The translations under genes were made by a program, and so were the position numbers. The notes under the pieces are model-generated. The model was not told the DNA's origin. It searched no databases and worked only from the letters and a program-made list of their open reading frames with translations. From Cyanophora paradoxa (Eukaryota > Glaucocystophyceae > Cyanophorales > Cyanophoraceae), in assembly GCA_004431415.1 (NCBI GenBank), contig QPMI01000588.1, positions 208,834 to 272,833 on the forward strand: a DNA stretch of 64,000 nt. The letters are read 5' to 3'. Positions 45,303 through 55,442 of the stretch are shown piece by piece (the stretch's first letter is position 1; each line of letters opens with the position of its first letter).

Positions 45303-45857
45303 TGGTAGGGGGTACTGCATTCGTGCTGCGTTCGCTACGCTCACCCCGCGGCCTCCGGCGGCGGTACCGGCTTCGGATCCCCGAACCCGGAAGAAACCGC
45401 GTACCCCTCCCCGGGTACGCCGTTCGCCCCAACCGGCCCCACAAGGCGCGGCCCGAGGCCGAACGCGTACCCCGGAGAGGGGTACGGCGTCAGAGCGGCC
45501 CGATCAAGTGTACCCCCGAGCGGGGTACCACGATCGGCCCCGCGACGGCCCCGAGCGGAGTACCCCCGAGCGGGGTACACCGTCTCGACCCGCAACGGCC
45601 CTCCCCGGGGTACAGGCGCCTAGCACGCTTACCCCGGAGAGTTCTTGTTCCGGAACTCGCAAGGGCGAGGCCGGAATGGCATACGGCGATCCGCCCTGGT
45701 CGATCGCCAACGTATTATGATACGTGGTTCCCGGGAAAGCAGCCTTGAGCTGCCGTACCTCAGGGCCCAACCCGATGCGCTATCCCGTGCATCTAGCTAA
45801 GTAGTGTCAGGCGTAAGATAGCTAGGTCTTCTGCATTCGAATGAAGCGAGGCGTAAA
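45303..45857. repeat. Right terminal segment of C2
   Basis: 555 bp that match 43,787-44,343 with a few single-base indels, for example a missing C or G in the GTACCCC/GGGGTAC arms near 45,410. Confidence 0.9.
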
Positions 45858-47816
45858 GAGGGGCCCGTCGCGCCCCTGCCGCGCGACCTGCGACCGCCTG
45901 AGGCCCCGCGCCCGGGCAAGACGCCCCGCAAGGCGGACAACCCGCGCCACTGGCGCTGCGGCCCGCCGCTGTACCCTCACCAGGACGACCCTGATGAGGG
46001 GCCCGAGGGCGGCGCCCCGGCGGCGTCGTCCTCCGCGGCCGCGTCGACCGCCGCCGCGACGGCCGGCTCCTCTGAGCCGCCGGCCGCCTCCGAGGCGCCC
46101 TCAAGCGGCGACGCCGGCTCGAGTGGCGGCCCGGCCGCAGGCCTCGAGCGAGAGGTCCTCTCGTCCAGCGCTATCGCCCCCGGCCTGAGCTGGCGAGGTC
46201 CGAGACCGCCGCAAGCCGCGCTTGCTCGAGCTGGTCCAGGACACTTGGGATTGCGCTCCGCCGCCTTCCCTCGACGGGCCCTTGCCGAGACCCTGCGGCA
46301 CATGTTCCCTGCCCGGCGAGTCAGGCTGCTCGCCGCGCAGAAGGCGGACCCGCTGTGCCGCAAGCTGTTCTCCTGGCTAGAGAATGGCGTGAACGAGGCC
46401 CGCTGCACGCGCGCCTCTTGCCACACGGGCGACTGCTACCTCTGCAGTCAGGCCAAGGCGGCCTTCGTCGGATTCGCTGGGAAATTCGACGTGGACACCG
46501 ACGGCGTGCTTGTCCGCCGCCCGGTCGCGCCTCACGGCCGCTTCGTGCCCGTCCTGCCTGAGTCTGGCAGGACGCGTCCTGTACGCGTACCACGATGGTG
46601 GGGCCACCGCGGCGCCTCGATCGTCGCCCGCCGGATCCTGCTGAGGTTCTGGTGGCCGGGCATGCTCGCGGCCGTAGCCCGCTACGTGCGGAGCTGCCCT
46701 GCTGCCAGTTCGCCAAGGCTGTGAAGCCGCGGCGAACTGCGATCGCAGTCATCGAGGCGAGGGCCGGAATGACTTGTGGCAGGTGGACGTGTTCCACCTC
46801 GACCGACGCCGCGCGGCAACCGCTATTTGGTCGCCTGGGTGAACGCGTGGGACAAGTACACGCGGCTGTACCAAAGGCCGACCTGGACGGCTGGTCCATG
46901 CTCGAGATGGGCCGAGACTTCGTCTCGAATGAGGGCGTGCCGCTGCGCCTCCTCATGGAAACGGGTCCAGCCTGAAGGGCGGCCCGTTCAACGAGTACTT
47001 CCGGAAGCTCGGGACTCGTTTCATTACGCCGCGGCGTACCACCATTCGACGAATGGGCTGGTAGAGCGGCTGGGAGGCGTCGTGAAGACGCTGCTCCACG
47101 CGGCGTGCCGCGCCGAGCGCGAGCCGATGCACGAGTGGACCAGCACGTGCACGAGGTGCAGCTGGCGCTCCGCACGACGTGCACGCGCCACGGGCTACTC
47201 GCCCGCGCTCCTGCACTGGGGCACGAGCTCACGCTGCCCGCGACGTGCGCTTCGGGGTCGAAATGCTCGACACCCTTAGCTACGCCGACTACGTCGCGAC
47301 CGTAGTGCGCGCCGCGAAGAGCCGCGATGACGCGGTCCGCGAGCACCGCCGCTGGTACCGCCGCCAAATGGTGCACCGGACGGGTGACCTGCCGGACCGT
47401 CGCCGCTTCGAAGTGGGGCGACAAAGTCCTGTGCTGGCTGGGCGACCGTGACAAGGGGTTGTTTAACTCCTGGGTCGGCCGTTCACCGTCATGGACGTGC
47501 ACCCGGGCGGGTAACGTACGTCGTGCGCGGCCTGGCCCGGCCCTACGGCGCCGTGGGCGCTGTCCGCCAGAAGGCCCGCGACACCCGCGAGACGATCGTG
47601 CACATCGATTGCATGATCCCGTTCCGATGCGCGATGCGAACGCGCCCGCGCGGCCGGCCCGAGGGCGGCCGCGGGCGGCGGGTGCACCGGGAGCCGCGGC
47701 CGCAGCGCGGCGGCCCGGCGGAGCAGCATGAGGAGCTGGCTCCGAGCCGCGTCCCGGCCCCACAGGAGGCGAGGACAGAGAGCGGCCGCGCCTGCAACTG
47801 CGCAGCGCGAGAGTGA
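45858..47816 (+). pseudogene. Integrase part of element B (broken)
   Basis: Resumes directly after C2 with a linker frame (PRHWRCGPPLYPHQDD). RKLFSWLENGVNEARCTRAS and the zinc-binding region WWGHRGASIVARRILLRFWW with YVRSCPA (46,600-46,705) follow, as in gypsy integrase H-H-C-C domains. A frameshift inside the CPxC pair near 46,702 moves sense to CQFAKAVKPRRTAI. The catalytic core remains as LWQVDVFHLD (first Asp), RYLVAWVNAWDKYTRLY, GVPLRLLMETGP (where a second Asp is expected but Glu-Thr is read), KGGPFNEYFRKLGTRF and YHHSTNGLVERLGGVVKTLL (Glu). These lie in at least three frames. It would insert the element cDNA into the genome; in this copy it cannot be made. Confidence 0.8.
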
Positions 47817-48929
47817 TGAGCTGCCCGCGGAGGGTTGAGCTGAGAAGGGCCTAGCGCCCACCACAATCACTAAGTCCCGGGCTAGGAAGGAAGCCAACGG
47901 GCGGCTGACTGCCTCGAGCTATGCTCGGCTCAGTGACGGGCGGAGGGCCCTACGAAGACCTGGCCGAGCTCCGGGCGCGACTTGCGCCGGCCGAGGAGTC
48001 GGAAGGCGGCTGAGGCGCCGGATTCTGCCCCGGGCCCAGTGACAGGGGATGAGCATTCCCCCTCCTTGAGATGCAAGACCTGGTGGGGTACCGGGGTGCG
48101 CCGAGCACCAACGGGGGTACACACAGGCGGTCGTGCGCCGGGTCCCGCCCGGGTACGATGACTGGGATGCACAATTCCCCCATACAGGGCTCCACACCGG
48201 GGACGCTCGTGGTGGACGCTGGAGGGCCGCGTCCCTTAATGACGCGCGAGCACGGGTCGGGCAGGGTACCTCCCGCCGTACGATGGCGACGAGGGCACCT
48301 TGTGGCGGCGTCTAGCCTTGCCCTGGAGTTACTAGCTCCACCGCCGTTGTGGGCTTCTCAGCCCCTAATCGACGCGTGGCGGACGCGAGAGCGCGCGCAT
48401 GCCTGAGCAGTGGCGCTAGACGAGCTGCTTAGCCTACGTTTCGGGACGGGCATTGCGCTGGGGCTACTGGGCGCTACCGCGAGCGTCACGCCCCGCGTTG
48501 CAATTGCTGTTGCAGCGTGCGCTCTGCGGTTAACTTGCTGCGCGCGAGGACAGGCCTCCTCGCTTCTCCCTTCGATCCGCTCGCCTCGTGCGAGTTTCTG
48601 GGCGCCGGCCGAAGTTGGACCTTGCCCCTGGCGCTCCACGCTGGAGTCGTGCCGGCACTGCCGGGCGACAGTCTTTTCGATTCCCGGCAGTTGCCGGACA
48701 TGGATGGGCTCGGCGTCTTTTCGATTCCCGGCAGTAGCCGGTGACGCGAGCGTGAGTGCTCGGAGCCTTTTTCGATTCCCGCAGTAGCCGGTAGCTCCGA
48801 GCATTTGTATATAGCGGCCGGGGTGCGTTGTCTAGAGAGCTTAGGCTCGATCAAATTCCGGCTTCCCCGCCCTCTTTCTGTTCGCCTAGGGCGTAGACCC
48901 GCGCGGACGCGGGATCCGAGAGGAGGAGT
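47817..48929 (+). other. 3' non-coding part of element B
   Basis: No conserved protein is seen. Near the end, GATTCCCGGCAGTTGCCGG (48,680), GATTCCCGGCAGTAGCCGG (48,723) and GATTCCCGCAGTAGCCGG (48,774) form a reiterated motif that also occurs near the 3' end of element A. A purine tract CCGAGAGGAGGAGT (48,916-48,929) ends the segment directly before the 3' LTR. Confidence 0.7.
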
Positions 48930-49200
48930 TGTCGCATCGACATTATAGCGATGCTCGTTGTGAGCGCTAGGTCTAGATGATGTGCGCAGCCTTCGTGCTG
49001 CTAGATCGACGGCGCCTAGGCTAGTTAGAGCGCCGCGGTCACTTGTATGCGTGTGTCGGGTACGCCGTAGCTGGACGGGTACACCCTCAGTCTACCATCA
49101 CGGTGGCTAACAGCAGCAGCACTCGCCAAACCCCCCTGCGAGCTTGCACTCCGCACGGCTTCCGCGCGCACGATTAGACACACTAATCTCGCACGCGACA
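48930..49200 (+). repeat. 3' LTR of element B
   Basis: 271 bp from TGTCGCATCG to CGCACGCGACA. It shares TG...CA ends, the TGTCGC/GCGACA inverted repeat and the internal words GCAGCCTTCGTGCTGCTAG and CGGGTACGCCG with the LTR of element A, so the two are related families. No partner 5' LTR is in the window. Confidence 0.82.
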
Positions 49201-50534
49201 CAGTATACGCCTGACGTACTAGTACCGTAGTACGTCGACGGTCTAGTTCTCCAGTATTACACGGTACGGCCCGCGGTATACGCGCCGCGCGTCTGCCGAG
49301 CTTCGAATTCCGATCCGAGTTCGAAACTTTTGAAATGTCGAGCCTCGGAGTAGCGACGTAAGCGTCGGTAACCCTACTAGACTCGATCATGATCATGATC
49401 AGTGACTACACGGCGCGCGAGTAGTCACTGTAGTCAGTGACGTGATCGTGTCGACCGTGACGGACACGCCGTCAGGGCCGTCACCATGCACGGCCGGCGG
49501 CCCGGTCGTCGCCGACTCGTCGTCGATCATGTACATCATAGTACATGTGATCACGCGCCGGCGCGGTGATCGAACTTTCGGAATTTCGAACCTCCGGCGC
49601 CGGGCCGGCGCGCGGCGCCGCGCCGCCCCGCGCGCGGCCGGCCCGCGCCGAGGTTTTTAAGTTTTAAGTTAATTTAGTACGGAATTATAAAATAGTAATT
49701 AGTACTTCGAAATTCGCGAAAACTGCGCATGCCACTTTAAAAACAATTTAGCAGCTGATAGATTTTAGTAGGTCAGTCTTCGCACATCATCATGCGGGCC
49801 ATGATGCGGCATATATGTAGCATACAAGCGCTCGCAGGGCTTTGCAATTGTATGGCGAGAGTCGCCGGATGGAGACAGGACGTCGACTACCCTGAGAATC
49901 TCGACTTGAGCAGGCTTTTAGTTCTATAATTTATATATGCAGCGTACTAAATATTTCTAGCTATAGTTCTACAGTAATTATAACGCTGCGTTAACGCATG
50001 CGCATGTGCAGACCCACATGTATACGTAGCTATAGCTTTTAGCTATTTATATAGCAGGGGGTACGACCTAAATACACGTAGCTATTTTTTTATATTCGTA
50101 TACGAGAAAAACGACCTAAAACGACCCAGATTTCCGAAGTTTGCCCGGCGGCCGATTTTTCAGGCACTTTCGTGCTTTAACTGCGAGCTGTTTCCACGGG
50201 CTTCTAAAGTGTCGAATTTTGGAGGGACATGCCATGATGGTCAGCATCGCGCGCGGTGCTGCTAGCTACGCCTGTAGATCTGACTCAAAGTACCCCCAAA
50301 TCGTTAGGTGGGGCGCCTGGGTCGTGATGTTTTGGCGCCAGATACCCCCACCTGGCGGAGGTCCTGCTCACGTGCACTGGCCTCATATATACATTTTTCT
50401 TTGTATACGTAGCCGAAATCCTTACTCGAGCTCATGATCAGTGAGTGGAGTGAGAGTCTGTGAGACCCTCGACCCTCCACTGATCTCACTGGACCCAGCC
50501 CTACTAGGCTAGTACTTACTAGTAGCCTAGTAGT
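49201..50534. other. Intergenic spacer right of element B
   Basis: No gene recognised. It has a perfect 10-bp hairpin CAGTGACTAC/GTAGTCACTG (about 49,400-49,430), repeated CATGATCATG words, and AT-rich stretches with TATATA around 49,930-50,100. Short frames here have no conserved features. Confidence 0.5.
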
Positions 50535-50570
50535 ACCGTAAAACACTTAAGTAATGCGGGCACTTAAGTA

Positions 50571-50628
50571 ATGCGGTCCCGAAATAATGCGTTTTCCGCT
50601 GGCAAAACGCATTATTTCGGGACCGCAT
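50571..50628. repeat. Hairpin of 23-bp arms in P1
   Basis: GCGGTCCCGAAATAATGCG and its exact inverse flank a short loop CCGCTGGC, with arms extended by TTTT/AAAA. A decayed version stands at the same relative place in P2 (51,490-51,560). Confidence 0.85.
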
Positions 50629-50694
50629 TAATATCGAAGCGCTCAGCCGGCGCTAAGAAAACTGCGGTATGTACCCCCCTCACGCAGCCAGAAG

Positions 50695-51207
50695 GCTTCT
50701 TTTTGTTCGACTGCCCGTCTCGACCCCGGTCGGCTTTAGTGATTCCTTTGACTGTCCTTTTGCCTGCTCTTGATCCGCCTGCTCCGCCTCCTGTGTCCTC
50801 CTCGACCTTGTGCCGTAGCTCTGCCCTTTCGCGTCGTCCTGCTTCGCCTCCGCCTCCGCGTCGTCTTGTTGTTCCTCTTACTTGTCTGCTTCCTGTTATT
50901 TATCTTTCTCAAATTTGTCCTCCGCTTCTTAGTGATGTAATTCCTTCCGATATTGATGGTATCTCTAGCTCTGGCTCTTCTTTGTGTCAGTCATCCTCTG
51001 TCCCTAGATCTGCTCGATTTCTCGTCTCTTCTCGATCTGTCTCGAGCTCTGTGTCTTTTCTTTTTTATTGTCGTTTTTGGCTCTTTGTCTTCTCTTTCTT
51101 CGTGCTCTTGTCTTAGTTATTTTGCTTTTTTGTCTTTAGGCCCCCTGGGCAGCCCCCGCAGTGCTGGTGTCTAGAGACTGTGGCCGGTAATTCACCAAAA
51201 AAAAAAA
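50695..51207 (+). mobile_element. CT-rich retroelement fragment with A tail (uninterrupted copy)
   Basis: Starts near TTCGACTGCCCGTCTCGACC and ends GGTAATTCACC plus about twelve A. The same sequence in the same order occurs at 54,153-55,442, where it is split by element F. The A tail and shared 3' end suggest a non-LTR retroelement or SINE-like copy. The plus frame is serine/proline/leucine-rich with no known domain. Confidence 0.6.
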
Positions 51208-51636
51208 ATTCAAAACGCATTAATTCGGCGGCGCATTATTAACCGTACTGGGGGTCCGGGTCCAAAAACGCATTAATATTACTTACAATTACCGGCGCAT
51301 TACTTAAGTGTTGTACGGTAGTATCATACGCGCGCGTGACGGCGCGTCTAGATCTGCCGGAGCTTCGAAATGTCGAGTCGCGACGGTAACCCTACCCGGG
51401 GCCGGTCCCTACGTAACGGGTATACCGTAGTACGTACCCTAGTACCGTGTAACACTTAAGTAATGCACGGCGTTGCACGCACTTAAGTAATGCGATCCCA
51501 AATTTAAATTAATGCGTTTCCCGCTAGCGCTGGCAAAACGCATTAATTTAATAATTTTGGACCGCATTAATATCGAAACGCTAAGAAGCTACGTTATGTA
51601 CCCCCATAACACAGCCAAGATCTAGAAGCTTCAAAT

Positions 51637-52433
51637 CGGCCTTGGGGGAAAGGAGAGGCCCTTAGGTCTGTTGGTCACTTGTCACAAAATTTTAGAAAGC
51701 GAAATTCGTATTTTTGAAGACACCTACTACCCCATTTTAGACCCTGGGGAGCACGATGGTCCGGCCCGTTTTCCTATGAGAGGCCTCTAATGGGCAGTAA
51801 CAGCACGTCGAAAAGCATCGAAAAGCATTTTCACGAAAAGCGCAAATAACATTGGTCGTCCGAGTCGAAATTTGAAAATTATTAATTTCAAGAGACCGCA
51901 CCCCATTCGCTAGGAAATAGTTTCCAAATTAACGGAGCCCCACGGGGCCGGCCAGCAAATTTGTATGAGACAGAGTCGATGTGTGCCACGAGGTGGGTTT
52001 TAAATATACTTGATGCGTTAGTTGAAAGATTATCAAAATAAACAATTTAGACAGAGCCTTATTACTGCGAATTACATTCAAATGATTCATAGATTATTAT
52101 TAACCACCTCCAAAAAGCGCCGAAAGTCGTTTTCAATAACTTAGTAAGCTGAGACGACCAATGGCCCAGGCAATGGGCCCCTCGGGACCTGTACTCGGTA
52201 CAATTGCGGCCGATTGGGCTCCGCATCGATATCTGTACCCTTGCGACACAATTTTGTACCCTCTCACTTGAGTGTGTACCCTTGCCGAGTGGACCCCCTG
52301 TTTCTCCTCCCCCCTCCGGGATCCCCCGTAACCGCGCGCGGTTGCGGGCCCCCGTTTAAAAACAAAGAGCTGCCACCCTCACGCCTTGAAGCCCCAAGAC
52401 CCAAGGCCACTCCTGCTCCGCAGGGACTCGCTT
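51637..52433 (-). mobile_element. Element F, copy 1 (inverted)
   Basis: About 797 bp, the reverse complement of 54,332-55,104 with moderate divergence. Common landmarks are GGGACTCGCTT/AAGCGAGTCCC, CCGCGCGCGGTT-type sequence, three GTACCC words, AATTTGGAAACTATTTCC and GAGGCCTCTCATAGG. No protein is recognised. Confidence 0.8.
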
Positions 52434-52469
52434 GTTTAAAACGCATTAACTCTTTGTTTTTTTGAGAGA

Positions 52470-53099
52470 CTACGGTGGGGCGAACCCCCCGTATACGTAG
52501 GTAGTGATATTAAGGACAACAAAGCAATCACAAATCAAAGATACAGTAAAGTAGCACAAAATAGAGGGATCACGAGAAGGGACACGGCCAGATCTAGAAG
52601 AACGCAAAAGATAAGGAGAACGAGCACGAGGAGAAGGAGTAGAAGAGCTCAAGGACGTCGACGCAGAAGTACTAGTCACACTAGAACGACGAGGAGCACG
52701 GGGACGCAGCGAATAAGGAGAACGAGCTCGAGCACGAGGAACTACAGTCGAAGACGAATTCGAAGATCTAGACGTCGACGAAGACGACAAAATAGAGCTA
52801 ACAGCAGAATTAGAAGACGTAGTCGCAGGAGGCAGAGGCGGCAGAACAGTAGGAGAGGCGAAACGTAGGACACCACTAGAAGGGAGAGTCGACGTCGAAG
52901 CTGGCGGAGTGTCTAAACGGAATCGAGATTGTAGAGTTGGTAAAACAATGGACGGCTGAAGACTAATCTGAGGAACTGAGGACGACACGAGGAAAGGGGC
53001 AGAACTCGGATTCAGACTCGGAGTCGGCAGTATAAGAGGAGGGGCAAAACGCAAGCCAGTAGTGACAGGGAAGGCAGACGATGGGGCTGAACCACGCAT
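52470..53099 (-). CDS. Serine-rich hypothetical protein in P2
   Basis: A 209-codon minus-strand frame. It has a long serine/threonine/proline-rich stretch and two SPYSLR/SPYLLR repeats within arginine-rich context (RARSPYSLRPRAPRR). The C-terminal SLICDCFVVLNITTYVYG is hydrophobic. Its 3' side on the minus strand leads to a CTCTCAAAAAAAC tract (52,452-52,466), so it may be the end of a small retroelement inserted into P2. The plus-strand frame near 54,030-54,140 has a similar SYSPRARPVVRRR motif. I do not recognise a family. Composition bias means it could be non-coding. Confidence 0.3.
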   Translation of the reverse strand: MRGSAPSSAFPVTTGLRFAPPLILPTPSLNPSSAPFLVSSSVPQISLQPSIVLPTLQSRFRLDTPPASTSTLPSSGVLRFASPTVLPPLPPATTSSNSAVSSILSSSSTSRSSNSSSTVVPRARARSPYSLRPRAPRRSSVTSTSASTSLSSSTPSPRARSPYLLRSSRSGRVPSRDPSILCYFTVSLICDCFVVLNITTYVYGGFAPP

Positions 53100-53193
53100 T
53101 AATTCGGTACCGCATTAATATCCATTGTAGGGGTCGGGGTCCAAAAAACGCATTAATTATAATTTCTGGCGCATTAATTAAGTGTTACACGGT

Positions 53194-54145
53194 AGCTTTA
53201 GCTATTTATATATATAGCTATACTATGATAGTCTGATTCAGTGATCATGGACTCTACATCTGATCATCGAGTCTGATCGAGTCTCCGAGGCTCGGCTCTG
53301 ATCATCGAGTCTGATGTACATTTTGACAAAGAATCAAAAAACAATTCGTATAAGAACAGAAGTACCCCAGGTAGTGTCTCGAATATAGTGTCTCAGTGTT
53401 TAAAATTTAAGCGGCCCGCGGCCGCTAGCGCTTGAGCTCCCCCTTCGGCGCCTCGGGTCCCATCTGCGCGTCTTCTCTGCGCCGCCCCTGACCCCCGTGT
53501 CATCTGATCCGGCGCCACCCGACCTTTCTCCTGCTTCGCTGCCCTCTCTTCCGTCCTCGCGATCGCCTCTTCCGTCTCGTAGGCCTCCGCCGCGTTCCCG
53601 TCGGCGGATCTCTCGATCGACCCTGGACTCTCCGCCTGCCACTGTCTGCGGGGTACCTCCGCCGCCGTGTTCGGCGCCGGCTGTCAGTACTTTGCTCGGT
53701 AGCTCCCCCGTCGTGGCTCCCGGAGTCCTCGGGGGCCTCTTCGTCGTCGTCGTTCGCTGGGTTCCGGCTCCGGGTCAGATTTCTCGCCGGGCTTACCTTC
53801 TCCTGGCTCTGCTCCTGGGCCCTCAGCTCCGATCCGGGCCGGGACCGGCTTCCCCGATCTCCTCCCGGACTCGTGGTCGTACCCGTCGCCGGCTTGCCGA
53901 GCTCGAGCCTGCGTCTCCTTCTACTTCCCTCCGGCGGTTTGCCGGGCCGGACCCTCCGGCCTTTGTTCTTGATACCGGACTGCCGCCTTTGCCTTCGTCT
54001 TCTGCTTCGCTGGTCGTATCCGCCGGCGCCGGCGTACTTCGTCTTATAGTTTAGTTCGGTCTGGTTCGGATTCTGATCGTAGTGTTGATGCTAGAGTTAG
54101 TTTCAATACTAGCTATAGTCCTCGTGCTCGACCTGTTGTTCGCCG
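53194..54145 (+). other. Region between P2 and the second CT-rich copy, with a low-complexity frame
   Basis: 53,220-53,320 has repeated TGATCATCGAGTCTGAT words. A plus-strand frame at 53,497-54,054 (185 codons) starts MSSDPAPPDLSPASLPSLPS and is proline/serine/arginine-rich, with no domain. It ends shortly before the CT-rich retroelement copy and may be part of it. Evidence that it is translated is weak. Confidence 0.3.
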
Positions 54146-54152
54146 TCGTTTG

Positions 54153-55442
54153 CAGTTCGACTGCCCGCCTCGACCCCGGCCGGCTTTAGTGATTCCTTTG
54201 ACTGTCCTTTTGCCTGCTCTTGATCCGCCTGCTCCGCCTCCTGTGTCCTCCTCGACCTCGTGCCGTAGCTCTGCCCTTTCGCATCGTTCTGCTTCGCCTC
54301 CGCCTCCACGTCGTCTTGTTGTTCCTCTTACAAGCGAGTCCCTGCGGAGCAGGAGTGGCCTTGGGTCTTGGGGCTTCAAGGCGTGAGGGCGGCAGCTCTT
54401 TGTTTTTAAACGGGGGCCGGCCCGCAATTGCAACCGCGCGCGGTTACGGGGGAGGGGGGAGGAGAAACAGGGGGGTCCACTCGGCAAGGGTACACACTCA
54501 AGTGAGAGGGTACAGAGTTGTGCTGCAAGGGTACAGATATCGATGCGGGGCCCAATCGGCCGCAGTTGTACTGAGTACAGGCCCCGCCGGGCGCCGGGCC
54601 GAGGGGCCCATTGGTCGTCTCAGCTGAATGAAAACGACTTTCGGCACTTTTTGGAGGCGGTTAAGAATTATCTATGAATCATTTGAATATAATTCGCAGT
54701 AATAAGGCTCTGTCTAAATTGTTTATTTTGATAATCTTTCAACTAACGCATCAAGTATATTTTTATACGCATCAACTAACGCATCATAGTGGCTCTCCGT
54801 TAATTTGGAAACTATTTCCTAGCGAATGGGGTGCGGTCTCTTCAAATTAATAATTTTTAAATTTCGACTTGGAAGGCCAATGTGATTTGCGCTTTCTATT
54901 TTTTTCCGGGAAAATGCTTTTCTGTGCTTTTCGACGTGCTGTTACTGCCCATTAGAGGCCTCTCATAGGAAAACGGGCCGGACCATCGTGCTCCCCAGGG
55001 TCTAAAATGGGGTAGTAGGTGTCTCCAAATATACGAATTTCGCTTTTTGAAATCCGTCACATCAAACCAAACAGACGTAAGGGCCTCTCCTTTCCCCAAG
55101 GCCGACTTGTCTGCTTCCTGTTATTTATCTTTCTCAATTTTGTCCTCCGCTTCTTAGTGATGTAATTTCTTCCGATATTGATGGTATCTCTAGCTCTGGC
55201 TCTTCTTCGTGTCAGTCATCCGGATCCTCTGTCCCTCGATCTGCTCGGTTTGTCCTCTCTTCTCGATCTGTCCGACGGTCTCGAGCTCTGTGTCTTTTCT
55301 TTTTTATTGTCGATTTTGGCTCTTTGTCTTATCTTTCTTCGTGCTCTTATCTTAGTTATTTTGCTTTTTTGTCTTTATGCCCCCTGGGCAGCCCCCGCAG
55401 TGCTGGTGTCTAGAGACTGTGGCCGGTAATTCACCAAAAAAA
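54153..55442 (+). mobile_element. CT-rich retroelement copy interrupted by element F
   Basis: Matches 50,702-51,207 to the left (to CTCTTAC) and right (from ACTTGTCTGC) of an inserted segment, and ends in GGTAATTCACC plus A tract. The uninterrupted relative reads CTCTTACTTGTCTGC. Confidence 0.75.
54332..55104 (+). mobile_element. Element F, copy 2, with a readable insertion site
   Basis: 773 bp beginning AAGCGAGTCCCTGCGG and ending CCCCAAGGCCG, placed between CTCTTAC and ACTTGTCTGC of the CT-rich element. Compared with the empty site at 50,874-50,888, the dinucleotide AC is duplicated. There are no terminal inverted repeats and no A tail, and no protein is recognised. Confidence 0.8.

Larger units (their letters stand above)
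44344..45857. mobile_element. Inserted element C2 (1.5 kb), short relative of C1
   Basis: Same 317-bp left end and 555-bp right end as C1, with a different 642-bp middle (44,661-45,302). The middle holds a TATTATAATACGTGGTTCC segment (44,789-44,807) related to TATTATGATACGTGGTTCC in the right terminal segment. It also has two copies of GCCGGGGTCCAGCGCGC-like sequence (45,003 and 45,109). No protein is recognised. C2 lies directly after C1 in the same orientation, so either it inserted at the C1 end or the pair arose by unequal exchange. Confidence 0.75.
21906..49200 (+). mobile_element. Ty3/gypsy element B, 5'-truncated and interrupted by a 12-kb insertion
   Basis: The order is gag zinc knuckle, very long unknown region, aspartic protease, reverse transcriptase, RNase H, linker, [insertion 33,889-45,857], integrase, non-coding 3' part, 3' LTR. 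This order (RT-RH before integrase) is that of Ty3/gypsy elements. There is no 5' LTR and no ATG near the start of the gag frame, so the 5' end is missing. Without the insertion about 15.3 kb of element remains, long for the family, mainly because of the unknown region. At least five frameshifts break the coding sequence before RT, and the integrase is also broken. Confidence 0.88.
50535..51319. mobile_element. Terminal-inverted-repeat element P1
   Basis: Left end ACCGTAAAACACTTAAGTAA and right end, read inversely, ACCGTACAACACTTAAGTAA form an imperfect terminal inverted repeat. The element is flanked by AGT on both sides (50,532-50,534 and 51,320-51,322), a 3-bp target duplication. CGCATTAAT words cluster near both ends. 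The interior holds a CT-rich segment ending in an A tract (50,695-51,207). No transposase is present, so it is non-autonomous. Confidence 0.7.
51444..53193. mobile_element. Terminal-inverted-repeat element P2
   Basis: Ends ACCGTGTAACACTTAAGTAA and, inversely, ACCGTGTAACACTTAATTAA match those of P1. Flanks are AGT and AGC, so the target duplication is imperfect. CGCATTAAT words recur near both ends. The interior contains one copy of element F (51,637-52,433) and a minus-strand serine-rich frame with an A tract. Confidence 0.68.

Noticed and set aside
43375-45748. Frames of 100-190 codons in the C end segments
   Set aside because: They run through the GTACCCC hairpins, exist in several frames and both strands, and are disrupted by single-base indels between the two copies.
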